Of a stretch of DNA of 64,000 nucleotides, positions 24,101-37,300 are shown piece by piece. A program made the translations under genes and the position numbers. The number at the start of each line of letters is the position of its first letter. Position 1 is the first letter of the stretch. The DNA is taken from contig CM075103.1 of NCBI GenBank assembly GCA_037576195.1, positions 1 through 64,000 on the forward strand. Reading direction: 5' to 3'. This DNA comes from Phytoseiulus persimilis (taxonomy: Eukaryota; Arthropoda; Arachnida; Mesostigmata; Phytoseiidae). Below the pieces are notes generated by a model. The model saw only the letters and a program-made list of their open reading frames with translations. It ran no database searches and was not told the DNA's origin.

Positions 24101-26320
24101 GCTAAGACTAAATTTCGAAAACAGCCAACCTTAGCTCAAGGCTGAGGCTAATTTTCAGGAGCATGCCTTAGCTTAAGACTAAATTCCACAAGCATACATT
24201 AGCTCAACGCTAAGACTAAATTTCAGAAGCATACATTAGCCTGAGGCAAATTTTCAGAAGCATGCCTCAGCCTGAGACTAAATTCCACAAGCAAAAATTT
24301 GCTTAAGGCTAAGACCAAATTTCAGAAGCATACATTAGCTCAAAGCTAAGACTAAATTTCAGGAGCATGCCTTAGCCCAAGACTAAATTCCACAAGCATA
24401 CATTAGCTCAAGGCTAAGACTGAATTTCAGAAGCATGCCTTAGCCTGAGGCGAATTTTCAGAAGCATGCTTTAGCCCAAAACTAAATTCCATAAGCATAC
24501 ATTAGCTCAAGGCTGAATTCCACAAGCATACATTAGCTTCAGGCTAAGACTAAATTTCAGAAGCATACATTAGCTCAAAGCTGAGACTAAATTTCAGAAG
24601 CATGCCTTAGCCTGAGGCGAATTTTCAGAAGCAGCACTCAGCCTAAGACTAAATTTCAGAAGCATGCCTTAGCCTGAGGCGAATTTTCAGAAGCATGCCT
24701 CAGCCTGAGACTAAATTCCACAAGCATACATTAGCTTAAGGCTAAGACCAAATTTCAGAAGCACACATTAGCTCAAAGCTAAGACCAAATTTCAGAAGCA
24801 TGCCTTAGCCCAAGACTAAATTCCACAAGCATACATTAGCTTAAGGCTAAGACTGAATTTCAGAAGCATGCTTTAGCCTGAGGCGAATTTTCAGAAGCAT
24901 GCCTTAGCCCAAAACTAAATTCCATGAGCATACATTAGCTCAAGGCTAAATTCCACAAGCATACATTAGCTTCAGGCTAAGACTAAATTTCAGAAGCATA
25001 CATTAGCTCAAAGCTAAGACTCAATTTCAGAAGCATGCCTTAGCCCAAGACTAAATTCCACAAGCATACATTAACTTAAGGCTAAGACTAAATTTCAGAA
25101 GCATACATTAGCTCAAAGCTGAGACTGAATTTCAGAAGCATGCCTTAGCCCAAGACTAAATTCCATAAGCATACATTAGCTCAAGGCTAAATTCCACAAG
25201 CATACACTAGCTTCAGGCTAAGACTAAATTTCAGAAGCATACATTAGCTCAAAGCTAAGACTAAATTTCAGAAGCATGCCTTAGCCTGAGGCGAATTTTC
25301 AGAAGCATGCCTCAGCCTAAGACTGAATTCCACAAGCCTACATTAGCTCAACGCTAAGACTAAATTTCAGAAGCATACATTAGCTCAAAGCTAAGACTCA
25401 ATTTCAGAAGCATGCCTTAGCCCAAGACTAAATTCCACAAGCATACATTAGCTTAAGGCTAAGACTAAATTTCAGAAGCATACATTAGCTCAAAGCTAAG
25501 ACTGAATTTCAGAAGCATGCCTTAGCCCAAGACTAAATTCCATAAGCATACATTAGCTCAAGGCTAAATTCCACAAGCATACATTAGCTTCAGGCTACGA
25601 CTAAATTTCAGAAGCATACATTTGCTCAAAGCTAAGACTAAATTTCAGAAGCATGCCTTAGCCTGAGGCGAATTTTCAGAAGCATGCCTCAGCCTAAGAC
25701 TAAATTCCACAAGCCTACATTAGCTCAACGCCAAGACTAAATTTCAGAAGCATACATTAGCTCGACGCTAAGACTAAATTTCAGAAGCATGCCTTAGCCT
25801 GAGGCGAATTTTCAGAAGCAGCACTCAGCCTAAGACTAAATTTCAGAAGCATGCCTTAGCCTGAGGCGAATTTTCAGAAGCATGCCTCAGCCTAAGACTA
25901 AATTCTACAAGCATACATTAGCTTAAGGCTAAGACCAAATTTCAGAAGCACACATTAGCTCAAAGCTAAGACCAAATTTCAGAAGCATGCCTTAGCCCAA
26001 GACTAAATTCCACAAGCATACATTAGCTTAAGGCTAAGACTGAATTTCAGAAGCATGCCTTAGCCTGAGGCGAATTTTCAGAAGCATGCCTTAGCCCAAA
26101 ACTAAATTCCATAAGCATACATTAGCTCAAGGCTAAATTTCACAAGCATACATTAGCTTCAGGCTAAGACTAAATTTCAGAAGCATACATTAGCTCAAAG
26201 CGAAGACTCGATTTCAGAAGCATGCCTCAGCCCAAGACTAAATTCCACAAGCATACATTAGCTTAAGGCTAAGACTAAATTTCAGAAGCATACTTTAGCT
26301 CAAAGCTAAGACTGAATTTC
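21190..26320 (+). repeat. Third copy of the 4.5-kb block, with extensions
   Basis: It begins at TTCAGACGC (21,190; 2,571 plus 18,619). GCTGAGGCG at 21,690 matches 3,071 at the same offset, and CCTGAGGCAAATTTT at about 24,240 matches 6,133 at offset 18,107. It carries its own 375-bp pair and an odd monomer with GCAAAAATTTGCTT near 24,291. Beyond 24.9 kb it repeats the CCATAAGC and GACTCAATTT segments also seen at 18.1-19.4 kb. Confidence 0.82.
22621..23293 (+). repeat. 375-bp tandem pair not shared with the long-range duplicate
   Basis: CAAACATCAGCTCAAAGC with its CGAAAACAGCC flank and the double GCCTTGGCCGAAGGC segment recur 375 bp apart (22,621 and 22,996). In the 13.46-kb-spaced duplicate only the first unit is present. 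At the position of the second unit (about 36,487-36,770) that copy has CATTAGCTCAACGC and GGAGCATGCC monomers, as in the other 4.5-kb blocks. One of the two copies has been locally rewritten. Confidence 0.82.
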
Positions 26321-28302
26321 AGAAGCAAGCCTTAGCCTAAGACTGAATTCCACAAGCATACATTAGCTCAAAGCTAGGGCGAATTTTCGGAAGCATGCCT
26401 TGGCCTAAGGCGAATTTTCAGAAGCATGCCTTAGCCTAAGACTGAATTCCACAAGCATACATTAGCTCAAGGCTACGACTAAATTTTCAGAAGCATGCCT
26501 TAGCCTAAGACTAAATTTCAGAAGCAAGCCTTAGCCTAAGACTGAATTCCACAAGCATACATTAGCTCAAAGCTAAGACTAAATTTCAGAAGCATACCTT
26601 AGCTTAAGACTAAATTCCACAAGCATACATTAGCTCAAGGCTAAGGCTAAATTTCAGAAACAGCCAACCTTAGCTCAAGGCTAAGGCTAATTTTCAGAAG
26701 CATGCCTTGGCCCAAAACTAAATTCCACAAGCATACATCAGCTCAACGCTAAGACTAAATTTCGGATGCATACATTAGCTCAACGCTAAGACTAAATTTC
26801 AGATGCATACATTAGCTCAACGCTAAGACTAAATTTCAGAAGCATGCCTTAGCCCAAAACTAAATTCCACAAGCATACATCAGGTCAAGGCTGAATTCCA
26901 CAAGCATACATTAGCTTCAGGCTAAGACTTAATTTCAGAAGCATACATTAGCTCAAAGCTAAGACTAAATTTCAGAAGCATGCCTTAGTCCAAGACTAAA
27001 TTCCACAAGCATACATTAGCTTAAGGCTAAGACTAAATTTCAGAAGCATACATTAGCTCAAAGCTAAGACTGAATTTCAGAAGCATGCCTTAGCCCAAGA
27101 CTAAATTCCACAAGCATACATCAGCTCAACGCTAAGACTAAATTTCAGAAGCAAGCCTTAGCCCAAGACCGAATTCCACAAGCATACATTAGCTCAAAGC
27201 TAAGGCGAATTTTCAGAAGCATGCCTTGGCCAAAGGCGAGTTTCCAGAAGCATGCCTTAGCCTAAGACTAAATCCCACAAGCATACATTAGCCTAAGGCG
27301 AATTTTCAGAAGCATGCCTTTGCTTAAGACTAAATTCCACAAGCATACATTAGCTCAAGGCTAAGACTAAATTTTCAGAAGCATGCCTTAGCCTTAGACT
27401 AAATTTCAGAAGCAAGCCTTAGCCTAAGACTGAATTCCACAAGCATACATTAGCTTAAAGCTAAGACTAAATTTCAGAAGCATACCTTAGCTTAAGACTA
27501 AATTCCACAAGCATACATTAGCTCAAGGCTAAGGCTAAATTTCAAAAACAGCCAACCTTAGCTCAAGGCTTAGGCTAATTTTCAGAAGCATGCCCTAGCC
27601 TAAGGCGAATTTTCAGAAGCATGCCTTAGCCCAAGACTAAATTCCACAAGCACACATAAGCTCAACGCTAAGACTAAATTTCAGAAGCATACATTAGCTC
27701 AACGCTAAGACTAAATTTCAGAAGCATACATTAGCTCAACGCTAAGACTAAATTTCAGAAGCATGCCTTAGCCCAAAACTAAATTCCACAAGCATACATT
27801 AGGTCAAAGCTGAATTCCACAAGCATACATCAGCTTCAGGCTAAGACTAAATTTCAGAAGCATACATTAGCCCAAAGCTAAGACTAAATTTTGGAAGCAT
27901 GCCTTGGCCCAAGACTAAATTCCACAAGCATACATTAGCACAAGGCTAAGACTAAATTCTCAGGAGCATGCCTCAGCCTAAGACTAAATTTCAGAAGCAT
28001 ACATTACCTCAAAGCTGAGACTAAATTTCAGAAGCAAGCCACAGCCGAAGGCTAATTTTCAGAAGCATGCCTTAGCCTAAGACTAAATTCCACAAGCTTA
28101 CATTAGCTCAACGCTAAGACTGAATTTAAGAAGCATACATTAGCTCAAAGCTAAGACTAAATTTCAGAAGCATGCCTTAGCCCAAGACTTAATTCCACAA
28201 GCACACATTAGCTCAACGCTAAGACTAAATTTCAGAAGCATGCATTAGCTCAAAGCTGAGACTAAATTTCAGAAGCATGCCTCAGCCTAAGACTAAATTC
28301 CA
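26321..28302 (+). repeat. 31/37-bp stretch with single 40-bp-like monomers
   Basis: Mixed monomers include isolated AAACAGCCAACC units (about 26,660 and 27,545), TTCAGATGCATAC variants near 26,760-26,815, and the perfect dyad TTAGTC-CAA-GACTAA at 26985-26999. From about 27,760 to 28,240 it matches 30,480-30,960 at offset 2,720 (GAATTTAAG at 28,122 and 30,842). Confidence 0.82.
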
Positions 28303-30508
28303 CAAGCATACATTAGCTCAAGGCTAAGACTAAACTTCAGAAGCATGAATTAGCTTAACGTTAAGACTAAATTTCAGGAGCATGCCTTAGCCCAAGACTA
28401 AATTCCACAAGCATACATTAGCCCAACGCTAAGACTAAATTTCAGAAGCATGCCTTAGCCTAAGACTAAATTTCAGAAGCATGCCTCAGCCTAAGACTAA
28501 ATTCCACAAGCATACATTAGCTTAAGGCTAAGACTAAATTTCAGAAGCATGAGTTAGCTTAACGATTAGACTGAATTTCAGAAGCATGCCTTAGCCCAAG
28601 ACTAAATTCCACAAGCATGAATTAGCTTAACGCTAAGACTAAATTTCAGAAGCATACATTAGCTCAAAGCTGAGACTGAATTTCAGAAGCATGCCTCAGC
28701 CCAAGACTGAATTCCACAAGCATACATTAGCTTAAGGCTGAGACTAAATTTCAGAAGCATACATTAGCTTTAGGCTAAGACTAAATTTCAGAAGCATACA
28801 TTAGCTCAAAGCTAAGACTGAATTTCAGAAGCATGCCTTAGCCCAAGACTAAATTCCACAAGCATACACTAGCTCAACGCTAAGACTAAATTTCAGAAGC
28901 ATGCATTAGCCCAAGACTAAATTCCACAAGCATGAATTAGCTTAACGCTAAGACTAAATTTCAGGAGCATGCCTTAGCCCAAGGCTAAATTCCACAAGCA
29001 TACATTAGCTCAACGCTAAGACTAAATTTCAGAAGCATGCCTCAGCCTAAGACTAAATTTCAGAAGCATGCCTTAGCCCAAGACTAAATTCCACAAGCAT
29101 GAATTAGCTTAACGCTGAGACTAAATTTCAGGAGCATGCCTTAGCCCAAGACTAAATTCCACAAGCATACATTAGCTCAAGGCTAAGGCTAAATTTCAAA
29201 AACAGCCAACCTTAGCTCAAGGCTAAGGCTTATTTTCAGAAGCATGCCCTAGCCTAAGGCGAATTTTCAGAAGCATGAGTTAGCCCAAGACTAAATTCCA
29301 CAAGCATACATAAGCTCAACGCTAAGACTAAATTTCAGAAGCATACATTAGCTCAAAGCTAAGACTAAATTTCAGAAGCATGCCTTAGCCCAAAACTAAA
29401 TTCCACAAGCATACATTAGCTCAAGGCTAAGACTAAACTTCAGAAGCATGAATTAGCTTAACGTTAAGACTAAATTTCAGGAGCATGCCTTAGCCCAAGA
29501 CTAAATTCCACAAGCATACATTAGCCCAACGCTAAGACTAAATTTCAGAAGCATGCCTTAGCCTAAGACTAAATTTCAGAAGCATGCCTCAGCCTAAGAC
29601 TAAATTCCACAAGCATACATTAGCTTAAGGCTAAGACTAAATTTCAGAAGCATGAGTTAGCTTAACGATTAGACTGAATTTCAGAAGCATGCCTTAGCCC
29701 AAGACTAAATTCCACAAGCATGAATTAGCTTAACGCTAAGACTAAATTTCAGAAGCATACATTAGCTCAAAGCTGAGACTGAATTTCAGAAGCATGCCTC
29801 AGCCCAAGACTGAATTCCACAAGCATACATTAGCTTAAGGCTGAGACTAAATTTCAGAAGCATACATTAGCTTTAGGCTAAGACTAAATTTCAGAAGCAT
29901 ACATTAGCTCAAAGCTAAGACTGAATTTCAGAAGCATGCCTTAGCCCAAGACTAAATTCCACAAGCATACACTAGCTCAACGCTAAGACTAAATTTCAGA
30001 AGCATGCATTAGCCCAAGACTAAATTCCACAAGCATGAATTAGCTTAACGCTAAGACTAAATTTCAGGAGCATGCCTTAGCCCAAGGCTAAATTCCACAA
30101 GCATACATTAGCTCAACGCTAAGACTAAATTTCAGAAGCATGCCTCAGCCTAAGACTAAATTTCAGAAGCATGCCTTAGCCCAAGACTAAATTCCACAAG
30201 CATGAATTAGCTTAACGCTGAGACTAAATTTCAGGAGCATGCCTTAGCCCAAGACTAAATTCCACAAGCATACATTAGCTCAAGGCTAAGGCTAAATTTC
30301 AAAAACAGCCAACCTTAGCTCAAGGCTAAGGCTTATTTTCAGAAGCATGCCCTAGCCTAAGGCGAATTTTCAGAAGCATGAGTTAGCCCAAGACTAAATT
30401 CCACAAGCATACATAAGCTCAACGCTAAGACTAAATTTCAGAAGCATACATTAGCTCAAAGCTAAGACTAAATTTCAGAAGCATGCCTTAGCCCAAAACT
30501 AAATTCCA
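28303..30508 (+). repeat. 1,103-bp tandem pair
   Basis: TAAACTTCAGAAGCATGAAT lies at 28,331 and 29,434, and the run between is collinear with the next, including the unusual GAATTAGCTTAACG and CGATTAGACTG variants. I noticed no base differences between the two copies when reading them side by side. Each copy has one 40-bp-like monomer near its end (about 29,200 and 30,300). After the pair, sequence like 27,760-28,240 resumes. Confidence 0.9.
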
Positions 30509-31383
30509 CTAGCATACATTAGGTCAAAGCTGAATTCCACAAGCATACATTAGCTTCAGGCTAAGACTAAATTTCAGAAGCATACATTAGCTCAAAGCTA
30601 AGACTAAATTTTGGAAGCATGCCTTGGCTCAAGACTAAATTCCACAAGCATACATTAGCTCAAGGCTAAGACTAAATTCTCAGAAGCGTGCCTTAGCCTA
30701 AGACTAAATTTCAGAAGCATACATTAGCTCAAAGCTAAGACTAAATTTCAGAAGCAAGCCATAGCCTAAGGCTAATTTTCAGAAGCATGCCTTAGCCTAA
30801 GACTAAATTCCACAAGCTTACATTAGCTCAACGCTAAGACTGAATTTAAGAAGCATACATTAGCTCAAAGCTAAGACTAAATTTCAGAAGCATGCCTTAG
30901 CCCAAGACTTAATTCCACAAGCATACATTAGCTCAACGCTAAGACTAAATTTCAGAAGCATGCCTTAGCCCAAGACTAAATTCCACAAGCATGCATTAGC
31001 TCAAGGCTAAATTCCACGAGCATACATTAGCTTAAGGCTAAGACTAGATTTCAGAAGCATACATTAGCTCAAAGCTAAGACTGAATTTCAGAAGCATGCC
31101 TCAGCCCAAGACTGAATTCCACAAGCATACATTAGCTTAAGGCTGAGGCTAAATTTCAGAAGCATACATTAGCTCAAAGCTGAGACTAAATTTCAGAAGC
31201 ATGCCTCAGCCCAAGACTAAATTCCACAAGCATACATTAGCTTAAGGCTAGGACTAAATTTCAGAAGCATACATTAGCTCAAAGCTAAGACTGAATTTCA
31301 GAAGCATGGCTCAGCCCAAGACCAAATTCTACAAGCCTACATTAGCTCAACGCTGAGACTAAATTTCAGAAGCATGCCTTAGC
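30509..31383 (+). repeat. Junction stretch before the long-range duplicate
   Basis: The first part repeats 27,790-28,240. The rest matches 7.5-7.93 kb at offset 23,445 and ends with ACCAAATTCTACAAGCCTAC (31,321). At about 31,384-31,400, inside a shared ACTAAATTCCACAAGC monomer, the sequence switches to that of 17,925 onward, which marks the left breakpoint of the duplicate block. Confidence 0.8.
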
Positions 31384-34300
31384 CCAAGACTAAATTCCAC
31401 AAGCATACATTAGCTTAAGGCTAAGACCAAATTTCAGAAGCACACATTAGCTCAAAGCTTAGACCAAATTTCAGAAGCATGCCTTAGCCCAAGACTAAAT
31501 TCCACAAGCATACATTAGCTTAAGGCTAAGACTGAATTTCAGAAGCATGCCTTAGCCTGAGGCGAATTTTCAGAAGCATGCCTTAGCCCAAAACTAAATT
31601 CCATAAGCATACATTAGCTCAAGGCTAAATTCCACAAGCATACATTAGCTTCAGGCTAAGACTAAATTTCAGAAGCATACATTAGCTCAAAGCTAAGACT
31701 CAATTTCAGAAGCATGCCTTAGCCCAAGACTAAATTCCACAAGCATACATTAACTTAAGGCTAAGACTAAATTTCAGAAGCATACATTAGCTCAAAGCTA
31801 AGACTGAATTTCAGAAGCATGCCTTAGCCCAAGACTAAATTCCATAAGCATACATTAGCTCAAGGCTAAATTCCACAAGCATACATTAGCTTCAGGCTAA
31901 GACTAAATTTCAGAAGCATACATTAGCTCAAAGCTAAGACTAAATTTCAGAAGCATGCCTTAGCCTGAGGCGAATTTTCAGAAGCATGCCTCAGCCTAAG
32001 ACTGAATTCCACAAGCCTACATTAGCTCAACGCTAAGACTAAATTTCAGAAGCATACATTAGCTCAAAGCTAAGACTCAATTTCAGAAGCATGCCTTAGC
32101 CCAAGACTAAATTCCACAAGCATACATTAGCTTAAGGCTAACACTAAATTTCAGAAGCATACATTAGCTCAAAGCTAAGACTGAATTTCAGAAGCATGCC
32201 TTAGCCCAAGACTAAATTCCATAAGCATACATTAGCTCAAGGCTAAATTCCACAAGCATACATTAGCTTCAGGCTACGACTAAATTTCAGAAGCATACAT
32301 TAGCTCAAAGCTAAGACTAAATTTCAGAAGCATGCCTTAGCCTGAGGCGAATTTTCAGAAGCATGCCTCAGCCTAAGACTAAATTCCACAAGCCTACATC
32401 AGCTCAACGCCAAGACTAAATTTCAGAAGCATACATTAGCTCAACGCTAAGACTAAATTTCAGAAGCATGCCTTAGCCTGAGGCGAATTTTCAGAAGCAG
32501 CACTCAGCCTAAGACTAAATTTCAGAAGCATGCCTTAGCCTGAGGCGAATTTTCAGAAGCATGCCTCAGCCTAAGACTAAATTCTACAAGCATACATTAG
32601 CTTAAGGCTAAGACCAAATTTCAGAAGCACACATTAGCTCAAAGCTAAGACCAAATTTCAGAAGCATGCCCTAGCCCAAGACTAAATTCCACAAGCATAC
32701 ATTAGCTTAAGGCCAAGACTGAATTTCAGAAGCATGCCTTAGCCTGAGGCGAATTTTCAGAAGCATGCCTTAGCCCAAAACTAAATTCCATAAGCATACA
32801 TTAGCTCAAGGCTAAATTTCACAAGCATACATTAGCTTCAGGCTAAGACTAAATTTCAGAAGCATACATTAGCTCAAAGCTAAGACTCGATTTCAGAAGC
32901 ATGCCTTAGCCCAAGACTAAATTCCACAAGCATACATTAGCTTAAGGCTAAGACTAAATTTCAGAAGCATGCCCTAGCCTAAGGCGAATTTTCAGAAGCA
33001 TGCCTTAGCCCAAGACTGAATTCCACAAGCATACATTAGCTCAAAGCTAAGACTAAATTTCAGAAGCATACCTTAGCTTAAGACTAAATTCCACAAGTAT
33101 ACATTAGCTCAAGGCTAAGGCTAAATTTCAAAAACAGCCAACCTCAGCTCAAGGCTAAGGCTAAATTTCAAAAACCGCCCACCTTAGCTCAAGGCTAAGG
33201 CTAAATTTCAAAAACAGCCAACCTTAGCTCAAGGCTAAGGCTAAATTTCAAAAACAGCCAACCTCAGCTCAAGGCTAAGGCTAATTTTCAGAAGCATGCC
33301 CTAGCCTAAGGCGAATTTTCAGAAGCATGCCTTAGCCCAAGACTAAATTCCACAAGCATACATTAGCTCAAAGCTAAGACTAAATTTCAGAAGCATACCT
33401 TAGCTTAAGACTAAATTCCACAAGTATACATTAGCTCAAGGCTAAGGCTAAATTTCAAAAACAGCCAACCTCAGCTCAAGGCTAAGGCTAAATTTCAGAA
33501 GCATGCCTTAGCCTGAGGCGAATTTTCAGAAGCAGCACTCAGCCTAAGACTAAATTTCAGAAGCATGCCTTAGCCTGAGGCGAATTTTCAGAAGCATGCC
33601 TCAGCCTAAGACTAAATTCTACAAGCATACATTAGCTTAAGGCTAAGACCAAATTTCAGAAGCACACATTAGCTCAAAGCTAAGACCAAATTTCAGAAGC
33701 ATGCCCTAGCCCAAGACTAAATTCCACAAGCATACATTAGCTTAAGGCTAAGACTGAATTTCAGAAGCATGCCTTAGCCTGAGGCGAATTTTCAGAAGCA
33801 TGCCTTAGCCCAAAACTAAATTCCATAAGCATACATTAGCTCAAGGCTAAATTTCACAAGCATACATTAGCTTCAGGCTAAGACTAAATTTCAGAAGCAT
33901 ACATTAGCTCAAAGCTAAGACTCGATTTCAGAAGCATGCCTTAGCCCAAGACTAAATTCCACAAGCATACATTAGCTTAAGGCTAAGACTAAATTTCAGA
34001 AGCATGCCCTAGCCTAAGGCGAATTTTCAGAAGCATGCCTTAGCCCAAGACTGAATTCCACAAGCATACATTAGCTCAAAGCTAAGACTAAATTTCAGAA
34101 GCATACCTTAGCTTAAGACTAAATTCCACAAGTATACATTAGCTCAAGGCTAAGGCTAAATTTCAAAAACAGCCAACCTCAGCTCAAGGCTAAGGCTAAA
34201 TTTCAAAAACCGCCCACCTTAGCTCAAGGCTAAGGCTAAATTTCAAAAACAGCCAACCTTAGCTCAAGGCTAAGGCTAAATTTCAAAAACAGCCAACCTC

Positions 34301-37300
34301 AGCTCAAGGCTAAGGCTAATTTTCAGAAGCATGCCCTAGCCTAAGGCGAATTTTCAGAAGCATGCCTTAGCCCAAGACTAAATTCCACAAGCATACATTA
34401 GCTCAAAGCTAAGACTAAATTTCAGAAGCATACCTTAGCTTAAGACTAAATTCCACAAGTATACATTAGCTCAAGGCTAAGGCTAAATTTCAAAAACAGT
34501 CAACCTCAGCTCAAGGCTAAGGCTAAATTTCAAAAACAGCCAACCTTAGCTCAAGGCTAAGGCTAAATTTCAAAAACAGCCAACCTTAGCTCAAGGCTAA
34601 GGCTAAATTTCAAAAACAGCCAACCTCAGCTCAAGGCTAAGGCTGATTTTCAGACGCATGCCTTAGCCCAAAACTAAATTCCACAAGTATACATTAGGTC
34701 AAGGCTGAATTCCACAAGCATACATTAGCTTCAGGCTAAGACCAAATTTCAGAAGCATACATTAGCTCAAAGCTAAGACTAAATTTCAGAAGCATGCCTT
34801 AGCCCAAACCTAAATTCCACAAGCATACATTAGCTCAAGGCTAAATTCCACAAGCATACATTAGCTTCGGGCTAAGACTAAATTTCAGAAGCATACATTA
34901 GCTCAAAGCTAAGACTAAATTTCAGAAGCATGCCTTAGCCCAAGACTAAATTCCACAAGCATACATTAGCTTAAGGCTAAGACTAAATTTCAGAAGCATA
35001 CATTAGCTCAAAGCTAAGACTGAATTTCAGAAGCATGCCTTAGCCCAAGACTAAATTCCACAAGCATACATTAGCTCAACGCTAAGACTAAATTTCAGAA
35101 GCAAGCCTTAGCCCAAGACTGAATTCCACAAGCATACATTAGCTCAAAGCTGAGGCGAATTTTCAGAAGCATGCCTTGGCCGAAGGCGAATTTTCAGAAG
35201 CATGCCTTAGCCTAAGACTAAATTCCACAAGCATACATTAGCTCAACGCTAAGACCAAATTTCAGAAGCATGCCTTGGCCCAAGACTAAATTCCACAAGC
35301 ATACATTAGCTCAACGCTAAGACTGAATTTTCAGAAGCATGCCTTAGCCTGAGGCGAATTTTCAGAAGCGTGCCTCAGCCTGAGACTAAATTCCACAAGC
35401 AAACATTAGCTCAACGCTAAGACTAAATTTCAGGAGCATGCCTTAGCCTGAGGCTAAATTCCACAAGCATACATTAGCTCAACGCTAAGACTAAATTTCA
35501 GAAGCATGCCTTAGCCCAAGACTAAATTCCACAAGCATACATCAGCTCAAAGCTAAGACTAAATTTCGAAAACAGCCAACCTTAGCTCAAGGCTGAGGCT
35601 AATTTTCAGAAGCATGCCTTAGCTTAAGACTAAATTCCACAAGCATACATTAGCTCAACGCTAAGGCTAAATTTCAGAAGCATACATTAGCTCAAAGCTA
35701 AGACTGAATTTGAGAAGCATGCCTTAGCCCAAGACTAAATTCCACAAGCATACATTAGCTCAACGCTAAGACTAAATTTCAGAAGCAAGCCTTAGCCCAA
35801 GACTGAATTCCACAAGCATACATTAGCTCAAAGCTGAGGCGAATTTTCAGAAGCATGCCTTGGCCGAAGGCGAATTTTCAGAAGCATGCCTTAGCCTAAG
35901 ACTAAATTCCACAAGCATACATTAGCTCAACGCTAAGACCAAATTTCAGAAGCATGCCTTAGCCCAAGACTAAATTCCACAAGCATACATTAGCTCAACG
36001 CTAAGACCAAATTTCAGAAGCATACATTAGCTCAACGCTAAGACTGAATTTTCAGAAGCATGCCTTAGCCTGAGGCGAATTTTCAGAAGCGTGCCTCAGC
36101 CTGAGACTAAATTCCACAAGCAAACATCAGCTCAAAGCTAAGACTAAATTTCGAAAACAGCCAACCTTAGCTCAAGGCTGAGGCTAATTTTCAGAAGCAT
36201 GCCTTGGCCGAAGGCGAATTTTCAGAAGCATGCCTTGGCCGAAGGCGAATTTTCAGAAGCATGCCTTAGCCTAAGACTAAATTCCACAAGCATACATTAG
36301 CTCAACGCTAAGACCAAATTTCAGAAGCATGCCTTAGCCCAAGACTAAATTCCACAAGCATACATTAGCTCAACGCTAAGACCAAATTTCAGAAGCATAC
36401 ATTAGCTCAACGCTAAGACTGAATTTTCAGAAGCATGCCTTAGCCTGAGGCGAATTTTCAGAAGCGTGCCTCAGCCTGAGACTAAATTCCACAAGCAAAC
36501 ATTAGCTCAACGCTAAGACTAAATTTCAGGAGCATGCCTTAGCCTGAGGCTAAATTCCACAAGCATACATTAGCTCAACGCTAAGACTAAATTTCAGAAG
36601 CATGCCTTAGCCCAAGACTAAATTCCACAAGCATACATCAGCTCAAAGCTAAGACTAAATTTCGAAAACAGCCAACCTTAGCTCAAGGCTGAGGCTAATT
36701 TTCAGAAGCATGCCTTAGCTTAAGACTAAATTCCACAAGCATACATTAGCTCAACGCTAAGGCTAAATTTCAGAAGCATACATTAGCTCAAAGCTAAGAC
36801 TAAATGCCAGAAGCATGCCTTAGCCCAATACTAAATTCCACAAGCAAACATCAGCTCAACGCTAAGACCAAATTTCAGAAGCATACATTAGCTCGAAGCT
36901 AAGACTAAATTTCGAAAACAGCCGACCTTAGCTCAAGGCTGAGGCTAATTTTCAGGAGCATGCCTTAGCTTAAGACTAAATTCCACAAGCATACATTAGC
37001 TCAACGCTAAGACCAAATTTCAGACGCATGCCTTAGCCCAAGACTAAATTCCACGAGCATACATTAGCTCAACGCTAAGACCAAATTTCAAAAGCATACA
37101 TTAGCTCAACGCTAAGACTGAATTTTCAGAAGCATGCCTTAGCCTAAGGCGAATTCTCAGAAGCGTGCCTCAGCCTGAGACTAAATTCCACAAGCAAACA
37201 TTAGCTCAACGCTAAGACTAAATTTCAGGAGCATGCCTTAGCCTGAGGCTAAATTCCACAAGCATACATTAGCTCAACGCTAAGACTAAATTTCAGAAGC

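Larger units (their letters stand above)
17925..28710 (+). repeat. 10.8-kb block, copy 1 of the 13.46-kb-spaced duplication
   Basis: This block is collinear with 31,384-42,206. The offset is 13,459 up to about 22,406, 13,490 after one extra 31-mer in the right copy, and 13,496 from about 23,280 onward. Anchors are CACACATTAG at 17,982 and 31,441, GCAGCACTCAG at 19,038 and 32,497, GCAAAAATTT at 24,291 and 37,787, and ATTAGACTGA at 28,565 and 42,061. Single-base differences are scattered (for example 19,255 T versus 32,714 C, and 21,966 T versus 35,425 A). It contains the third copy of the 4.5-kb block from 21,190. Confidence 0.92.
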